Positions 11,060-22,064 of a stretch of 64,000 nucleotides of DNA are shown here, in pieces. Each line of letters begins with the position of its first letter. Within the stretch, counting starts at the first letter, position 1. The translations under genes were made by a program, and so were the position numbers. The stretch lies in the NCBI RefSeq assembly GCF_963678635.1, contig NC_087069.1, positions 21,525,527 through 21,589,526 on the forward strand, given 5' to 3'. The notes under the pieces are model-generated. The model searched no databases and was not told the DNA's origin. It saw only the letters and a program-made list of their open reading frames with translations. Origin of the DNA: Symsagittifera roscoffensis. Taxonomy: Eukaryota > Xenacoelomorpha > Acoela > Convolutidae.

Positions 11060-11200
11060 ATGCTCTTCTATCAATCAGTCAACCTAATACTCAACATTTT
11101 CATAAGATTTTTAACGATATTTAAACTTATAATAATATTTCTTTTTGATACCTTTGAATCTTTTCTTATAATTTTAATCATTTTTGCAATATTTGTTTAA
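11060..11200 (+). CDS. Short hydrophobic ORF 1 (46 aa), element A
   Basis: ATG at 11060, TAA at 11198. The product is almost wholly Ile/Leu/Phe with few charged residues (R16, K22, D30, E33), as expected of a small membrane protein with two short hydrophobic helices around a polar DTFES turn. B has a 46-residue counterpart at 33436-33576 with changes that keep the hydrophobic character. The decayed relative C shows the same ATG and first codons at about 22788 on the minus strand. Small membrane proteins between pol and env are known in some retroviruses, but no homology is recognised. Confidence 0.45.
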   Translation: MLFYQSVNLILNIFIRFLTIFKLIIIFLFDTFESFLIILIIFAIFV

Positions 11201-11286
11201 ATTTTCTATTCTCTATTTGAACTATACCTCCAACTTTCAAAAGCTATTGACTATATCCACAGGTACGATTCACAAAACTTATCTAA

Positions 11287-11439
11287 ATGATACGAACCAT
11301 TTTTAGTAGAACAGATATCTTTTTACTATTTGTAATTTTTGTAACATTTCTATCATCCCTCATCTTGACAATATGCAAATGTATAAAGAAAGCAATCATC
11401 ACATTCGTCCTAGCAATAATCCTCCTAATTCTTTTTTAA
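11287..11439 (+). CDS. Short hydrophobic ORF 2, element A (truncated)
   Basis: 50 residues with hydrophobic segments at about 10-27 and 37-50, separated by CKCIKK. It follows ORF 1 by 86 nt. In B the ORF is 62 residues and ends in EEYYKKHKFFH. A has lost one base just before TAA 11437, so it ends early and, by chance of the same deletion, is in frame with the downstream Pro/Ser-rich ORF. It is probably a small membrane protein; the family is not recognised. Confidence 0.45.
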   Translation: MIRTIFSRTDIFLLFVIFVTFLSSLILTICKCIKKAIITFVLAIILLILF

Positions 11440-12615
11440 AAGAATATTATAATAAACATAAATTTTTTCACTAAAAGAATAAATAAAAAACCATCAAAAA
11501 TTGCTAACCAACAATCACATAGTCAGTCTTCACCGACATCATACCAAGATAACCCAACACCATCTTCAACTACCCAAAACCCTCAAACATCGACACGAAT
11601 TTCCTTCCAAGATAACCCATATACCTTTGAAGAACGACACGCTCGCTTATCAGAACCACTAGAACCAGTTCAACGACAAGCACCTCTAAGTGAACCAACA
11701 TATAACTTATACCCAATATTACCACAAGAATTAAGTAGAATACGAAATCCTAGTCAAAACCAAAATACAGTAGAAATAAATAGACAAATTATACATCCTC
11801 GACGAAACAGAAATTTTCAAACTCCCCGAGTTCATTTTGATATACCCCAATCCCCATCACAAAACACTCCAGAAAAGCCCATTGGTATATTACCAGAGAC
11901 ACCTACGCTTCTTTCACAACGTAGCACCTCAAGCCTACCCTCAGATTACTTAGGTTCAACACCAACATCTGAACAAATACGTGAAAACCCCTTTAATCCC
12001 CCAAACCAAACATCACGACTACCATATTGGACAACACATTCATTCACACAAGGTGAACTAAATTTAGTCAATGATCCAATAGATATTTCTACGGATACAA
12101 CAACATCCTCATCACTACCAGAAACATTATCACTACCATCAACACCATCAATAAGCCAGATTTCACCACCACCTTTTAACTTAAATTTCCCAAATAACCT
12201 CGACGCTAGATATCGAGAACAATCATCAACAAATCTTCCTTTAAGACTAGACTGGAATACTTTCACAGCACCTCCACCATTATTTGGACAACACCTAGAA
12301 AGTAACCGACTCCACAACTGGGCACTAAACAGACTACAGTATAGACAAGACATCCACGAAGACATTCGTGCTCATAACATCTAAATACTCCAACAAAATA
12401 GTCTACAATTAAAATTTGAAATCACGGTTAAATTAAACAACATTACTCAACATCTCTATCAATTAAATCCACCAAATATAACAGCTCAATCCCTACCACC
12501 ACCATTTATAACAACTGAAGTAATATACAAATACGACAGATATACCAAAAAGACAATTGGCTACATCACATTTTATAACCCATACTCAGGATTGTCATAC
12601 ACATGTATATTCTAA
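11440..12615 (+). pseudogene. Pro/Ser/Thr-rich ORF without AUG (ORF-P), element A
   Basis: A frame of about 391 codons between hydrophobic ORF 2 and env, open apart from TAA at 12382. Copy B is open at that point and has its own stop at 34864. No methionine occurs near the start, so the product probably comes from splicing or from a ribosomal shift out of ORF 2. Its N-terminal two thirds are low-complexity Pro/Ser/Thr/Gln (phrases such as SQRSTSSLPS). The last quarter looks more folded (LRLDWNTFTAPPPL, then TIGYITFYNPYSGLSY). It ends 13 nt after the env start codon. It resembles no family I know; it may be a linker or surface region, or an env leader exon. Confidence 0.5.
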
Positions 12616-15202
12616 AAAATTTTAATTTTTCTCCAACTCCATTTTCTAGTATCCTCCAATGAAAAAATAAACCCTTCCCCCCGCACAGGACCCCAAGATT
12701 TATTAGTAACACATTACGATTGTGAAGAAAACGAACAAAAAACACTACACAAATATGCAATAAAACAAGTATCACAATGCGAAACAGAACCACAAGCCAT
12801 AGAAACAACAAATGTAATAGCGACACTCTATTCAAAAGCCCGAGCAACAACAGTTATAGGATATAAATTCACAGCAACATTTTCTGAAAAGAAAGTACAT
12901 TGTTCACAAGTTTCAAATGGAAATAAAAATCGACTTGACCACGAATCATTCTACCAGAGTAATATAGAACGACTTTTACATCTCAATCCCGAAGATTGTA
13001 AAAACGAGTTACTCAGACTAAATATCACAAGAAATAAAAACACAGATAGAAAACTAGTATATTTCCAAGTTTTTGCAGATTCTGTACATCAAGCAGAACT
13101 TGAAAGATATCAAGGACATGTAAAATTAGATGAAAAATACCCATACAACGGCGCACACGGAAGATTAACTTATGATATACACGATAAACACTGGATACCA
13201 CACATTGGTCTAAATGACCCATCAAACTGCAAAGCAAACACAAAAAATAAAGGATATCAAGAAATCATGTTTTTCGATTGGAAAATACAACTCGAAAAAA
13301 TACAACTCACACGCGATTTATCAGACAACACAATGATCTATCAAGGAATTAGATTACCTTGTAAAAACGACCAAGGCTATTGTGACCCTACAACACGAAC
13401 ACAAGCAACAATTGTTTGGTTCCCCGAAGACACATGTACAACATTTCAAGTAGCAAAAATACACGCTCGTATGATAAAATTTCACGAAAAATATTTCATA
13501 CAATCAATTCCATATGAACAAGTCTATCCATCACGAAGACAAAGTTCTAATTTTAGAAACATAGACAACATAGAAAATAAATTGACACGTTTTCAAATAT
13601 ATCAAGAAACAGAACTTGCATGTAAATACAGAAATTCACTTCACAAAACACAATACTCCGAGATATTAGTTGAATACGAAAAAGGATTCGACATGACCAC
13701 TGGAAAAATAAAAATTGACCCATACGCCACAAGTCACCCTATAAACGAAGGAACATCATATATACCAGTTGATTTTCAAAAAATTAAAAACCAACCTGGT
13801 GGACATCTAAAACCCCATAACACTAAAAGCACACGTTTACAAGAACTATCACTAATGAATAGTACATATTTCGGTAACATCCACTATGATATTCACCTAG
13901 ATATGAAATTAGACTACACAATTAGCCGAATTTTTCAAGAAATGTCACTATCTGAATTAGAAACACTTCACCAACTATGCGAATTAGAACGAACACAAAT
14001 CCTACAATCACTTGCATTAGCAGTATTAAAAATACCCTACGCAGGATATTTGTTATCAGGCAATAGATCAAATTTTTTAGACTATGAAGGAAACATTTTA
14101 TGGTTTTACACTTGTACCAAAAAAGTATCACCACTATATGTTTTCGAAGATAAACGATGCTATAAAAGAATCCCTATCTTTTATAAGAATAAAGTTCACT
14201 TCGTTGACACACTTTCAAGACGAACCTATTTCTGGGATACCGCAGTCCCATGTGGATCAGAAAACAGCCACAATGTAGTACAACTGAACCCTGATGAAGA
14301 TAAATATTACCTTCTTACCCCATACCCCACATTAATGCAATCACTCAAAAAATTTTCACCTGAAAGCATTAGAGCTATTGTTCGAAACCCAAATATTGAC
14401 TTACAATCAATTGGAATATATTCAAAATCCGATATACAACATCATATTAGAACACAACAATTCCAAGAATTATTAACACAAATGGACACTATAAAAAGAC
14501 AATCAATTGACCGAAACAGCAGGATTTGCAGATATTTATACACAAGATTATAGCGGATATTTTAAAGACATTAAAGACTATATATATCTCAACGGTGAAA
14601 AATACCGACCACAAGATATCTCACCTATAAATATTTTTAGCTTTGTTACACTCAAAAATGAAATTCTTGATTTTCTAGGATGGCCATACTACATCTTAGA
14701 AAAATTGACTATTTTATACGCAATGTTTAACTTTATAGGATTTCTTTTCTCACTCTTAAAAGGAATCTATAATACATGCGCTATACACACACAAGTAAAT
14801 AGACAAGCAAGTGTAGCACGCATCCTATTTGCAGGATTTTTTGGAATTTTTTCATCATCAATAAACAAATGTCTTTTAGATGCACAAATAAAAGAATACA
14901 ACACAAAAATAGCAACCAGACAAAACACATATGACGAAGAACATAACAATGTAGACATAACGCCTACAGCACCACAGTTACCACCCCTACCACATAACCA
15001 TCCATTATCACTAGTCCCACGAAATTTCAGAAATTTAGCAATAACACATAATCCCAATTTTAGACCAACCATATCACAAAGTCCCATTCAACATATAAGG
15101 ACACACCATCTACTAGATGAAAATACATATGAACAAATTATTGAACAACCCCATACCACCGCTTTTCAATCTCAAAATAATAATTTTTTTAGCCCACGAT
15201 GA
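12603..15202 (+). pseudogene. env: Envelope-like glycoprotein, element A, frameshifted
   Basis: Counterpart of 34977-37596. Two lesions are visible against B: one extra base near 12617, which shifts the signal peptide out of frame, and about 20 nt lost near 14507. Between them the ectodomain frame is open, with paired Cys including KNDQGYCDPTTR and FPEDTCTTF. Distal to the second shift the frame carries the membrane-proximal helix, the transmembrane region (about 14680-14790), a second hydrophobic stretch and a Pro-rich cytoplasmic tail. The tail is intact here and ends at TGA 15200-15202, overlapping the next ATG by 4 nt. A-B differences are biased to third positions, so the frame was under protein-level selection before decay. 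Confidence 0.75.
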
Positions 15203-17007
15203 GCCGACAACTTGGATCCCTACACCGCTCAAATTCCCACCCAACCAATCTCAACACTCCAATTACAATAATTCCACTTTTTGCTTTCCCACCACCCGAT
15301 TTCCCAACCAATAATATAACATCAGGCATGAATTCAGACACTAAATCACACATCTCAGTTTTATACTCCATCTCACAACTCAATAACCCAGATATTGGAA
15401 CCCCTGACGAATTTGCCGACTCTGGACCATCTCCATCCAATAATTTTCAAACCAATCCCTCAGTTTTTTCGAAACCCCCTTTTCAACCAATCCCACCAAA
15501 TAACCCACTCCCATCCATTTCTACACCCTCCTATGCTTCACAAGTTACCCCAACCTACTCTTCACTTCATTCAGACCGATCATCCAATTCTCCAGACACC
15601 CCCCAAATCTCCCAAGAACTAGATAATTTTATCACCTTACAACAACAACCCTTCCACCTTGACACGTCAATAATAAACCAGATTTCATCAACCATAGAAT
15701 CATCAAACCCACCTACCCCTACACCCTCATCAGCTTATACCGCATCATTAGCACCATCATCCACATCCACCGAATCATCAGTTAGCACTAATAGAGCTTA
15801 CCGCACTTTCAAAAGAAAATTCCCAAACCACCCATTTCCAACAAAACCAGGAACAGCCCGTGAATATATTAATCATCCGAATCACACTAACACGAAAGAG
15901 TTTTTAGCAATCACCTTACCTTCATTTCCACAATATACCTCGAACACCCCTACCGATACTAACGATACACGTAGCTTTGTAGACGAACAAGTTTTAATGC
16001 CTACACTTCATTGGACATCATATTATCATTTTACTAACCCCCTTTGCCTACCTTTATCTAATACTCACATCGATATAGAAAGAAATCAAGATATGCTATA
16101 TCGACTCACTACACCACTAACACATAGACAATTTACTTATATAGGATATAAAAAATCACTAAAAACATACACTGCACCCCGAGCTAACGAATATACGCTA
16201 GAATATTACGATCACAACATCATCCGAACTAACCAAGACCACTTTTTAGATGATGATCGCTTTGCTAACCCACAAATCACAGAAAAATTTTTCATCAAAA
16301 CACCATATGCTTTTACACTCAATATATTTGATCGCAAATTCGACCACATCATTTCTGAAGCACTAACCGACACACAAGCTTAAGAAAGTTTTAAAGAAAG
16401 ATTTCAATTATTTTCACTAACCTTTCATTTCCTTGCACCACATGAACGAGATTTGCACTGCTCACACGACATTATGTTACGCACTAAACAAACCCACACA
16501 TATACATATTACCGCTTTATACAAAATCACTTTGACCTACACACTCCATCAAGACAACCACATCATCGTTTTCAATTTATTAACTCTAAATACACATCAC
16601 CATTTTTTCTTAACTTCACATATTGCATCAAAGGTACTAACCTTCACGGTATTCTTCGCAATTATGATCCCATCACCCAAATGTATATTTTTTGTCCCAT
16701 CACAAAGACCTTCAACGCAGAAGAATCCCGACCCTTCCTTATCCCACACGAATTTGTTCAACCTATAGAAATCCCCATTTTAGAATTCATCCACAACACT
16801 AAATTCAATCACAAATTATATAATCTAATCCAAAACACACCTTATGAGTTTGCAGTTGGCACTGAAGAACTAACCACCATTAAAGCACTTCAATTGCTTT
16901 GGCCACTGCTTCAAACTAAAAATATCATCCGCATCTTAGCTAAATTACTAACAACTTCAGATCTCATCCACGACATCTTCCCCCACGGTTTCTTCCCCGA
17001 CGACTAA
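15199..17007 (+). pseudogene. 3' ORF (about 600 codons) downstream of env, element A
   Basis: It starts in an ATGA overlap with the env stop, which suggests coupled or same-message translation. The N-terminal 200 or so residues are Ser/Pro/Thr-rich and disordered-looking. The C-terminal 400 look folded, with aromatic-rich blocks such as PTLHWTSYYHFTNPLCL, LTTPLTHRQFTYIGYK and ALQLLWPLLQTKN. The frame holds one stop (TAA 16381; B reads Tyr there) and otherwise runs to TAA 17005. The sequence just past the stop is CAGGTAAGT, a consensus splice donor. No signal peptide or transmembrane helix is evident. I do not recognise the family. Placement after env resembles accessory genes of complex retroviruses, but function is unknown. 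Confidence 0.65.
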
Positions 17008-17735
17008 CAGGTAAGTATGAATTATACATATTATTAACTAATTAAAATAAAAATTAGAAACTAACCATTCTTTATCCAAGTCTTGTTTAGAATTTTAGCC
17101 TTCATCCAACGATCATCTGAAAAATTCACAAACGAAAAATAAAAAAATAGAAAACTTCTTCAAAACTGTTTAAAACTCTATTATTTTTTTGCACCAACAA
17201 TTTAATAAATATAATACCAAAGCAGTATTCCAGACCCTTCATTATCCCACCCGAATTTGTTCAACCTATAGAAATCCCCATATTAGAATTCATCCACAAC
17301 ACTAAATATAACCACAAATTATATAATCTCATCCAAAACTCACCTTATGATTTTGCAGTTGGCACTGAAGAACTAAAAACCATTAAAGCACTTCAATTGC
17401 TTTGGCCACTGCTTCAAACTAAAAACATCATTCGCATACTAGCAAAGTTACTAACAAATTCCGAGATAATCCACGACATCTTCCCCCACGGTTTATTTCC
17501 CGACGACTAACAGTTAAGTATAATTTATACATATTCTTAACTAATAAATTTAAAATAAAACACTAACCATTCTTTACCCATGTTTTATTTAGATTTTTAG
17601 TCTTCATCTCACGATCATCTGCAAAATACACAAAAGAAAAATAAAAAATAGAAAACTTCTTCAAATTGTTTAAAATTCTATTAATATTTTGCACAAACTA
17701 ATTTAAATAAAATTCATACCAATGTAGTAAATTAA
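16726..17735 (+). repeat. Imperfect tandem duplication across the end of the 3' ORF
   Basis: Two units of roughly 500 bp, about 16726-17226 and 17227-17735. The second repeats the last 95 or so codons of the 3' ORF and the following UTR. The second unit is closer to element B than to the first unit (for example GAACTAAAAACC and CGCATACTAGCAAAG), so it came from a B-like variant, not from simple local duplication. Confidence 0.7.
17011..17016 (+). other. Splice-donor-like site after 3' ORF
   Basis: CAG|GTAAGT three bases after the stop codon; the same is present in B at 39403-39408. In the second duplicated unit of A it reads CAGTTAAGT. It could start a 3' UTR intron; the acceptor was not identified. 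Confidence 0.3.
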
Positions 17736-18880
17736 TTTATAAATTGTTTCCCCATAAGCAGTAAATCTAATAATGATGAAAATTTGTAACTTAATTTTTC
17801 CCAAAACTAGCAGTAAAATTAAGATTCTATGTAGTAAATTAATAAAACACAAATGCAGTACTGACCTTTTGATATTTTCATTCACTCGCACAAGAATTCT
17901 ATCCAAACTCGCACAGCTCGCCCACAAAGAATTGTTTAAAATAATGAATTTCAGTTTCAAGTTTTCACACTCAACAACTCTAACACACGATAACAAGTTT
18001 CAAACTTTCCTTTAACCCGGTTGGAAAGAAATTATATACTAAACAAAACTAACCAACGCAGCTTACTAAACACCACAACACATAGAATAACAGCATGACT
18101 AAGAAAAGGAAACCAACGGTACCCAAACCGGATAAACCCAGTTTAAAACTGGATAATTTATTCTTTTGAAGACTATTATAAAGTCTAAGAAAGAAATAAT
18201 AAAACACATCCACGCTTTGTGACCACACTTCTATTTTTAATAAGAGGTACTCAAGGGTGAGTAACTCTTCAAAATAACCGAACTAAAACAAAAAGCTTTT
18301 GTGAAAAGAACTAACCAAAATCATAACAAAAACACCGAACTAATAAAAATTTTATAAAATGTAAATTACACTTTGCAGTATATAGATCAACAAACAACAC
18401 CAAAGACGAACATCCAAAGACAAAATGACCCCACTACACTCGAAAAAGAATGGCCAACCACAATCAATATGCCGCCCACAATCACAACTCAAAGGATTTA
18501 GAGTACGACTTAACTTCGCAGAAAAGGACTTCATTGAACTAGACCAATGACCACCTCGATGTTCAAGTATACGTACAGATCCGAGTAACCAGGCATCCCC
18601 TCCACGCACAACCTCCACGCCATTCCCAGACAAGGTCAAACACAAAAGAAGTTCTCTACATGAAACGGAAAAACCTGTCATAGCCAACCATTCTGAAATC
18701 AGATTTGAGTTTGTTGCGAAAACCCAGTCGTTGTCTTGAGAAGACACAACGATTGAACCTGGAACTTCTCTAACAAGAGAACCCAGAAGAATTATGATGT
18801 TCGCCAAATACCAACGTCCATCATCCATCCTTTGAATTACAGAAAAACTATTCTAAAAAACTCTGTAAAACCCGGATGGG
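17736..18880 (+). other. Long 3' region of element A
   Basis: About 1.1 kb between the duplicated units and the 3' LTR without a sense ORF of note. It contains CCCGGTTGG and CAGTTTAAAACTGG blocks, the latter a short palindrome near 18139. The part at 18352-18828 is open on the minus strand. A short polypurine run GGATGGG directly precedes the LTR. Confidence 0.45.
18352..18828 (-). CDS. Antisense ORF in the 3' region (candidate)
   Basis: 158-codon frame on the minus strand just inside the 3' LTR. B retains the same reading frame over 40798-41274 with one TAG. The segment is richer in G+C than its surroundings and about 95 percent conserved. Against coding: most A-B differences change the antisense amino acid (L/P, S/P, C/F, L/S), and a 41-codon sense ORF starting at 18423 explains the conservation equally well. 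Antisense genes near the 3' LTR exist in some retroviruses (HBZ of HTLV-1), which makes the position interesting, but this remains weak. Confidence 0.2.
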   Translation of the reverse strand: MDDGRWYLANIIILLGSLVREVPGSIVVSSQDNDWVFATNSNLISEWLAMTGFSVSCRELLLCLTLSGNGVEVVRGGDAWLLGSVRILEHRGGHWSSSMKSFSAKLSRTLNPLSCDCGRHIDCGWPFFFECSGVILSLDVRLWCCLLIYILQSVIYIL

Positions 18881-19290
18881 TGGAACCTGATCTAAACTAC
18901 ATTTTATGATTGGATAAATTAGATATTTTACCACTGTAAAGTATTTAATATTAACCAATCATGATCCATCTAACTAACAACCCACTTATTTGTAAGTGCT
19001 GAAATTACTTGTAATTTCAGCACCAGAGAGATTTGAATTTAACTTAGAAATTAGTTGTCTCTCCAAGAGAACTTCAGCAGCCGCAATAAACCAGTATACC
19101 CTAGATCTATTGAGCCTAGCAGAGACTAGTTAAACAACCTGAGACTAGATAGTATAAGAGTAAGATTAGGATCGGTATTAGACTAAGAAGTTGCACGAAT
19201 CTATCCGGCCGAAAATAAGATAGCGTGACGAGCAGACGGTGTACCCTATCCGAAATTACTCTATGAGTTATACACTTCGGTCCTAACTCA
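18881..19290 (+). repeat. Element A 3' LTR
   Basis: 410 bp, direct repeat of 503-912, preceded by GGATGGG and followed by target duplication ATTG 19291-19294. The hairpin is at 18996-19023. Confidence 0.95.
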
Positions 19291-19557
19291 ATTGGCTTAA
19301 TCTTGACAATGTTTCCACTCAAACATTTGTTGAAAAGCAGTAAAAAAACTCTCAAACCGCTCATTTTTGCGGGGTTTTGAGCGCAATTGTATGAAAAAAC
19401 CACTCAAACCGCTCAAATCTTGCTTCAATTTAGACAAAAATCTCGACTCGGCTATCTTTGCGATGGCAAACGGTGTATTCTGCGGGCGGAGTTTCAGGTC
19501 GGTTTTCTCTGATCTTTCTGTTTGTAGGGATTTGTTTCTTTGATTGATTTGATCTAG

Positions 19558-19697
19558 TTTAAAGGTCTGTTTCCGGGTTCCACAGTCATACAGACACTCG
19601 TTTGCCCTGCTCGTAATGATAGTTATGAACTAAGGGATCTGGCTAACTATTTCCCTCTGTTGCAAATGTTGGATTGCTACAAGGTACAAAACTGACA
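19558..19697 (+). other. Possible short exon
   Basis: A frame with ordinary protein-like composition (CPARNDSYELRDLANYFPLL) follows an acceptor-like CCACAG and is followed by GTACAAAAC. It has no start and no recognised homology. Could be a real exon or chance. Confidence 0.15.
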
Positions 19698-19783
19698 GAT
19701 GCTTACCAGTTTCGACTTAGTTCTATAATGGGGGGTTGGAATCTCTTCACTAGATACCATAAGGGGAGTGGATAGTCAAAAAC

Positions 19784-19963
19784 ATGAAAATCATTATAAA
19801 TCCGCTTTCAGGAAGGGAACATAATCGATTATTATCTGCACAACTCCACCAATTGAAAATCCATAAAGAATTTAAACAATTGGAAGAACACCGGAAAGTT
19901 CAGTTAGCTGCCTATAGAATGGGTGTCTTCAATGTACCTTGTACAATGGGTGTATGTAGGTAG
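19784..19963 (+). CDS. 59-codon ORF, unknown
   Basis: ATG 19784 to TAG 19961. The first 50 residues look like a soluble charged helix (INPLSGREHNRLLSAQLHQL, KEFKQLEEHRK). The end runs into a sequence (CCTTGTACAATGRGT...GGTAGAATACG) repeated near 20068. May be the remnant of a host gene or retroposed fragment. Family not recognised. Confidence 0.2.
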   Translation: MKIIINPLSGREHNRLLSAQLHQLKIHKEFKQLEEHRKVQLAAYRMGVFNVPCTMGVCR

Positions 19964-20052
19964 AATACGAAAATAATTTATACACAGTTTTTTTGCGCAA
20001 TTAAAGATACAATTAATCTTGCTCCTAACAACCTGCTCCTATAATATGGCAG

Positions 20053-20262
20053 TTAAAAAGTGTAGCAACCTTGTACAATGAGTAGAGGGAGGTAGAATAC
20101 GAATAGGTTGAGTCGGAAGTAGTAGTCCCTGGTCTCCCTGTACATGGCCTTCTGTCTCTTGTACTTCTCATTCAGCTGCTCCAACAGAGTGAGGGGGTCC
20201 TTGATCTTGGAGGGGTCGGAGATGTCATCGCCCAGTTGGAAACTAATTTTAAAGAAATGCAA
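20053..20262 (-). CDS. G+C-rich ORF fragment, unknown
   Basis: A minus-strand frame whose central 130 nt are much richer in G+C than any neighbour, with G/C-ending codons (LTLLEQLNEKYKRQKAMYRE, then RDYYFRLN and FVFYLPLLIVQ). It has a charged helix followed by a hydrophobic segment. The frame may enter after an acceptor-like AAAATTAG near 20245. The compositional contrast suggests a foreign origin (transfer, endogenous viral piece or assembly contaminant). The protein family is not identified. Confidence 0.35.
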   Translation of the reverse strand: MHFFKISFQLGDDISDPSKIKDPLTLLEQLNEKYKRQKAMYRETRDYYFRLNLFVFYLPLLIVQGCYTF

Positions 20263-20399
20263 ATAGTTTTCACATTTTCATTTTCGCATTATATTCGAAC
20301 AAAATTCAATTTTTCACATTATATTCGAACAAAATTCAATTTTTCACATTATATTTTGAACGAAGAAGGAATTTTACAAATTACATGTGAAAAAGTATA

Positions 20400-20639
20400 A
20401 TTTTTGGGCACTTTTTGAAAAATTTTGACAAAAAAACGCGTTTTTTTTGGCGCGCGCTCCCCCTCAAAGTTAGTATATATTGGCGCCAAAGGCGCCTTTA
20501 GAAAAATTTTAGGGTCGGTCGGCCAAAAATGGATTTCTGAAAAAGTATCAAAGGGGGGACCCTTTGGGTCGGCAGGGGGTCGAATCCCTGAAGGGGGGGG
20601 GGAGGCGTCCGCCCCCCGCCCCCCCTAAATCCGCCCCTG
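20400..20639. mobile_element. hAT-like MITE fragment (first copy)
   Basis: Shares with 51528-51905 and 61152-61589 the blocks GGCGCCAAAGGCGCC, GGTCGGCCAAAAATGGATTT, AAAGGGGGGACCCTT and the terminal CTAAATCCGCCCCTG ending at 20639. The left end could not be placed; homology is clear from about 20400. Confidence 0.6.
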
Positions 20640-22064
20640 AAGAAAAGGATTAATTTAAAACGTAAATTTCTCAGTATACCCCCACCCCCACGGCTAGCAG
20701 TAAAAAAAGTTTGAAATATTTTAGATCAGGGCGGGTTTTAAACCTATCACCTCCCATCAGAAAGTTTTGTAGATTCACCCATAATTCAAATGGTTAACTT
20801 TTGATCAGGCGTTAAATTTTAACAATGCATTTTCATGTTAGATTTTTTCACAAAAAGAATTAAAAAGGGACTAAGTACGGCATCAACATGGTTCTTTAAA
20901 TTCTTGTTACATTATTTATTTTTTTTTGAAAAAGTTATAATACTTACTGAGTATTGCGGACATTTTTCTGTGATTGCATTTTAAAACCCGGAACTGAATA
21001 TTAAAAATAAAATTCTATAAAGAAATGCATAAGATCTTGGAGATTCTGAAACTCTTATGAAAAAAGTGAAATAATGCAATAATTTTCAAGTAGCATCGAA
21101 GCAAAGATTTGTCCAGCCAGATTGATATCAAGCACATCTTTCAAAAATATATGAACAAATGGCATTTTATAAGTACTCTAAGATGCAAAGAATTTTTTCC
21201 ACGATTTGGTTCTTTTCCTAACTTTTTGAATATATAAGTTTAAGATGATAAAAAGTCTGATTTATGACTTTATACATTTTTTGAGCCATAATTTGAGCGT
21301 TAGTTTTCGAGCCACATTGTAAAGGCATATGGAGGAGCAAAGAAGTTCATCGGATAGTACAAAACGGCGGATGTTTTTCTCTTCCGAACTGGCTGGGGTC
21401 TGTGAGTCTTTTATCAAGAAACAAACTGGAAAGATGCCTTTTTAATGCATAAAAGTTGAAAAGGAAAGAAACTCAAAAACTACTGCAAAAATGTCAAACA
21501 GACAATGAAATTTCTAGATCTATGACCCATAACAATAGGAAAATTTTTGTATTCTAAACTTTTGCATCGCATTCATCTATACAAGACAAGAACTTAAAAA
21601 ACAAAATTCCCGATATTTAAAATTAGTTATCAGAATAATTGCTAAGAGCCTTCTAACTGATCACAAAAAACAAGTGCACATCAAAAAATTGGAAAAAAAT
21701 TCAACGTTCTTACTTTAGAGATTTGAGCCATCGTTTGTTTTATTCCATTATACAAAAAATAACAGTAGCAAAAAATGTCAAAAAAACACCTACCTGCCAG
21801 CGGTCAAAGCAGTGCATTGGACTTTGAACTCAGTTGCTTTCGTGTTGTTAAAAATTAATATTCAGTTTTACTTCATTTCTTGTTTTATAATCGTATTACT
21901 TTTTTTAACTGCACCATAATGGTACGGTACCTAGATAATTTTTGATGGCGCAGTCAAGCAACTCAAACCTAAGCGGTCGTATTCCTTCTCTGTAGCCAAA
22001 CCAACTGCTGGATATGGACCAGCACGCTACTCAACAAGCAACTGCGACGATTCTTTTGGGTATT

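Larger units (their letters stand above)
503..19290 (+). mobile_element. Element A: 18.8-kb env-bearing Ty3/gypsy-type LTR retroelement
   Basis: A complete insertion with 410-bp direct LTRs starting TGGAACC and ending AACTCA. It is flanked by the 4-bp duplication ATTG (499-502 and 19291-19294). Internal order is PBS, leader, ORF0, gag, PR-RT-RH-IN, two short hydrophobic ORFs, a Pro/Ser-rich ORF, env, a 3' ORF and a 1.9-kb 3' region. The RT-RH-IN order, the YLDD box and a GPY motif in the integrase C-terminus place pol in Ty3/gypsy (Metaviridae). My comparison by eye finds about three mismatches between the two LTRs, so the insertion is recent. Even so, several frames are broken: a TAG at the end of gag, frameshifts near 6760 and 8310, a deletion near 9508, TAA at 11437, 12382 and 16381, and frameshifts in env. 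Confidence 0.95.

Noticed and set aside
11946-12365. 139-codon minus-strand frame in A (and 34323-34739 in B)
   Set aside because: Antisense of the low-complexity ORF-P; conservation is explained by the sense frame.
14767-15087. Minus-strand frame opposite the env transmembrane region
   Set aside because: Mirror of a constrained sense frame; no start context or independent conservation.
19440-19500. GGCAAACGGTGTATTCTGCGG, similar to the LTR block GACGGTGTACCCTATCC
   Set aside because: Match is short and flanking LTR blocks are missing; probably chance, not a solo LTR.
19566-19582. GGTTCCA at 19576 as a possible 3' LTR end of element C
   Set aside because: Only seven bases match and no polypurine tract or LTR body is adjacent.
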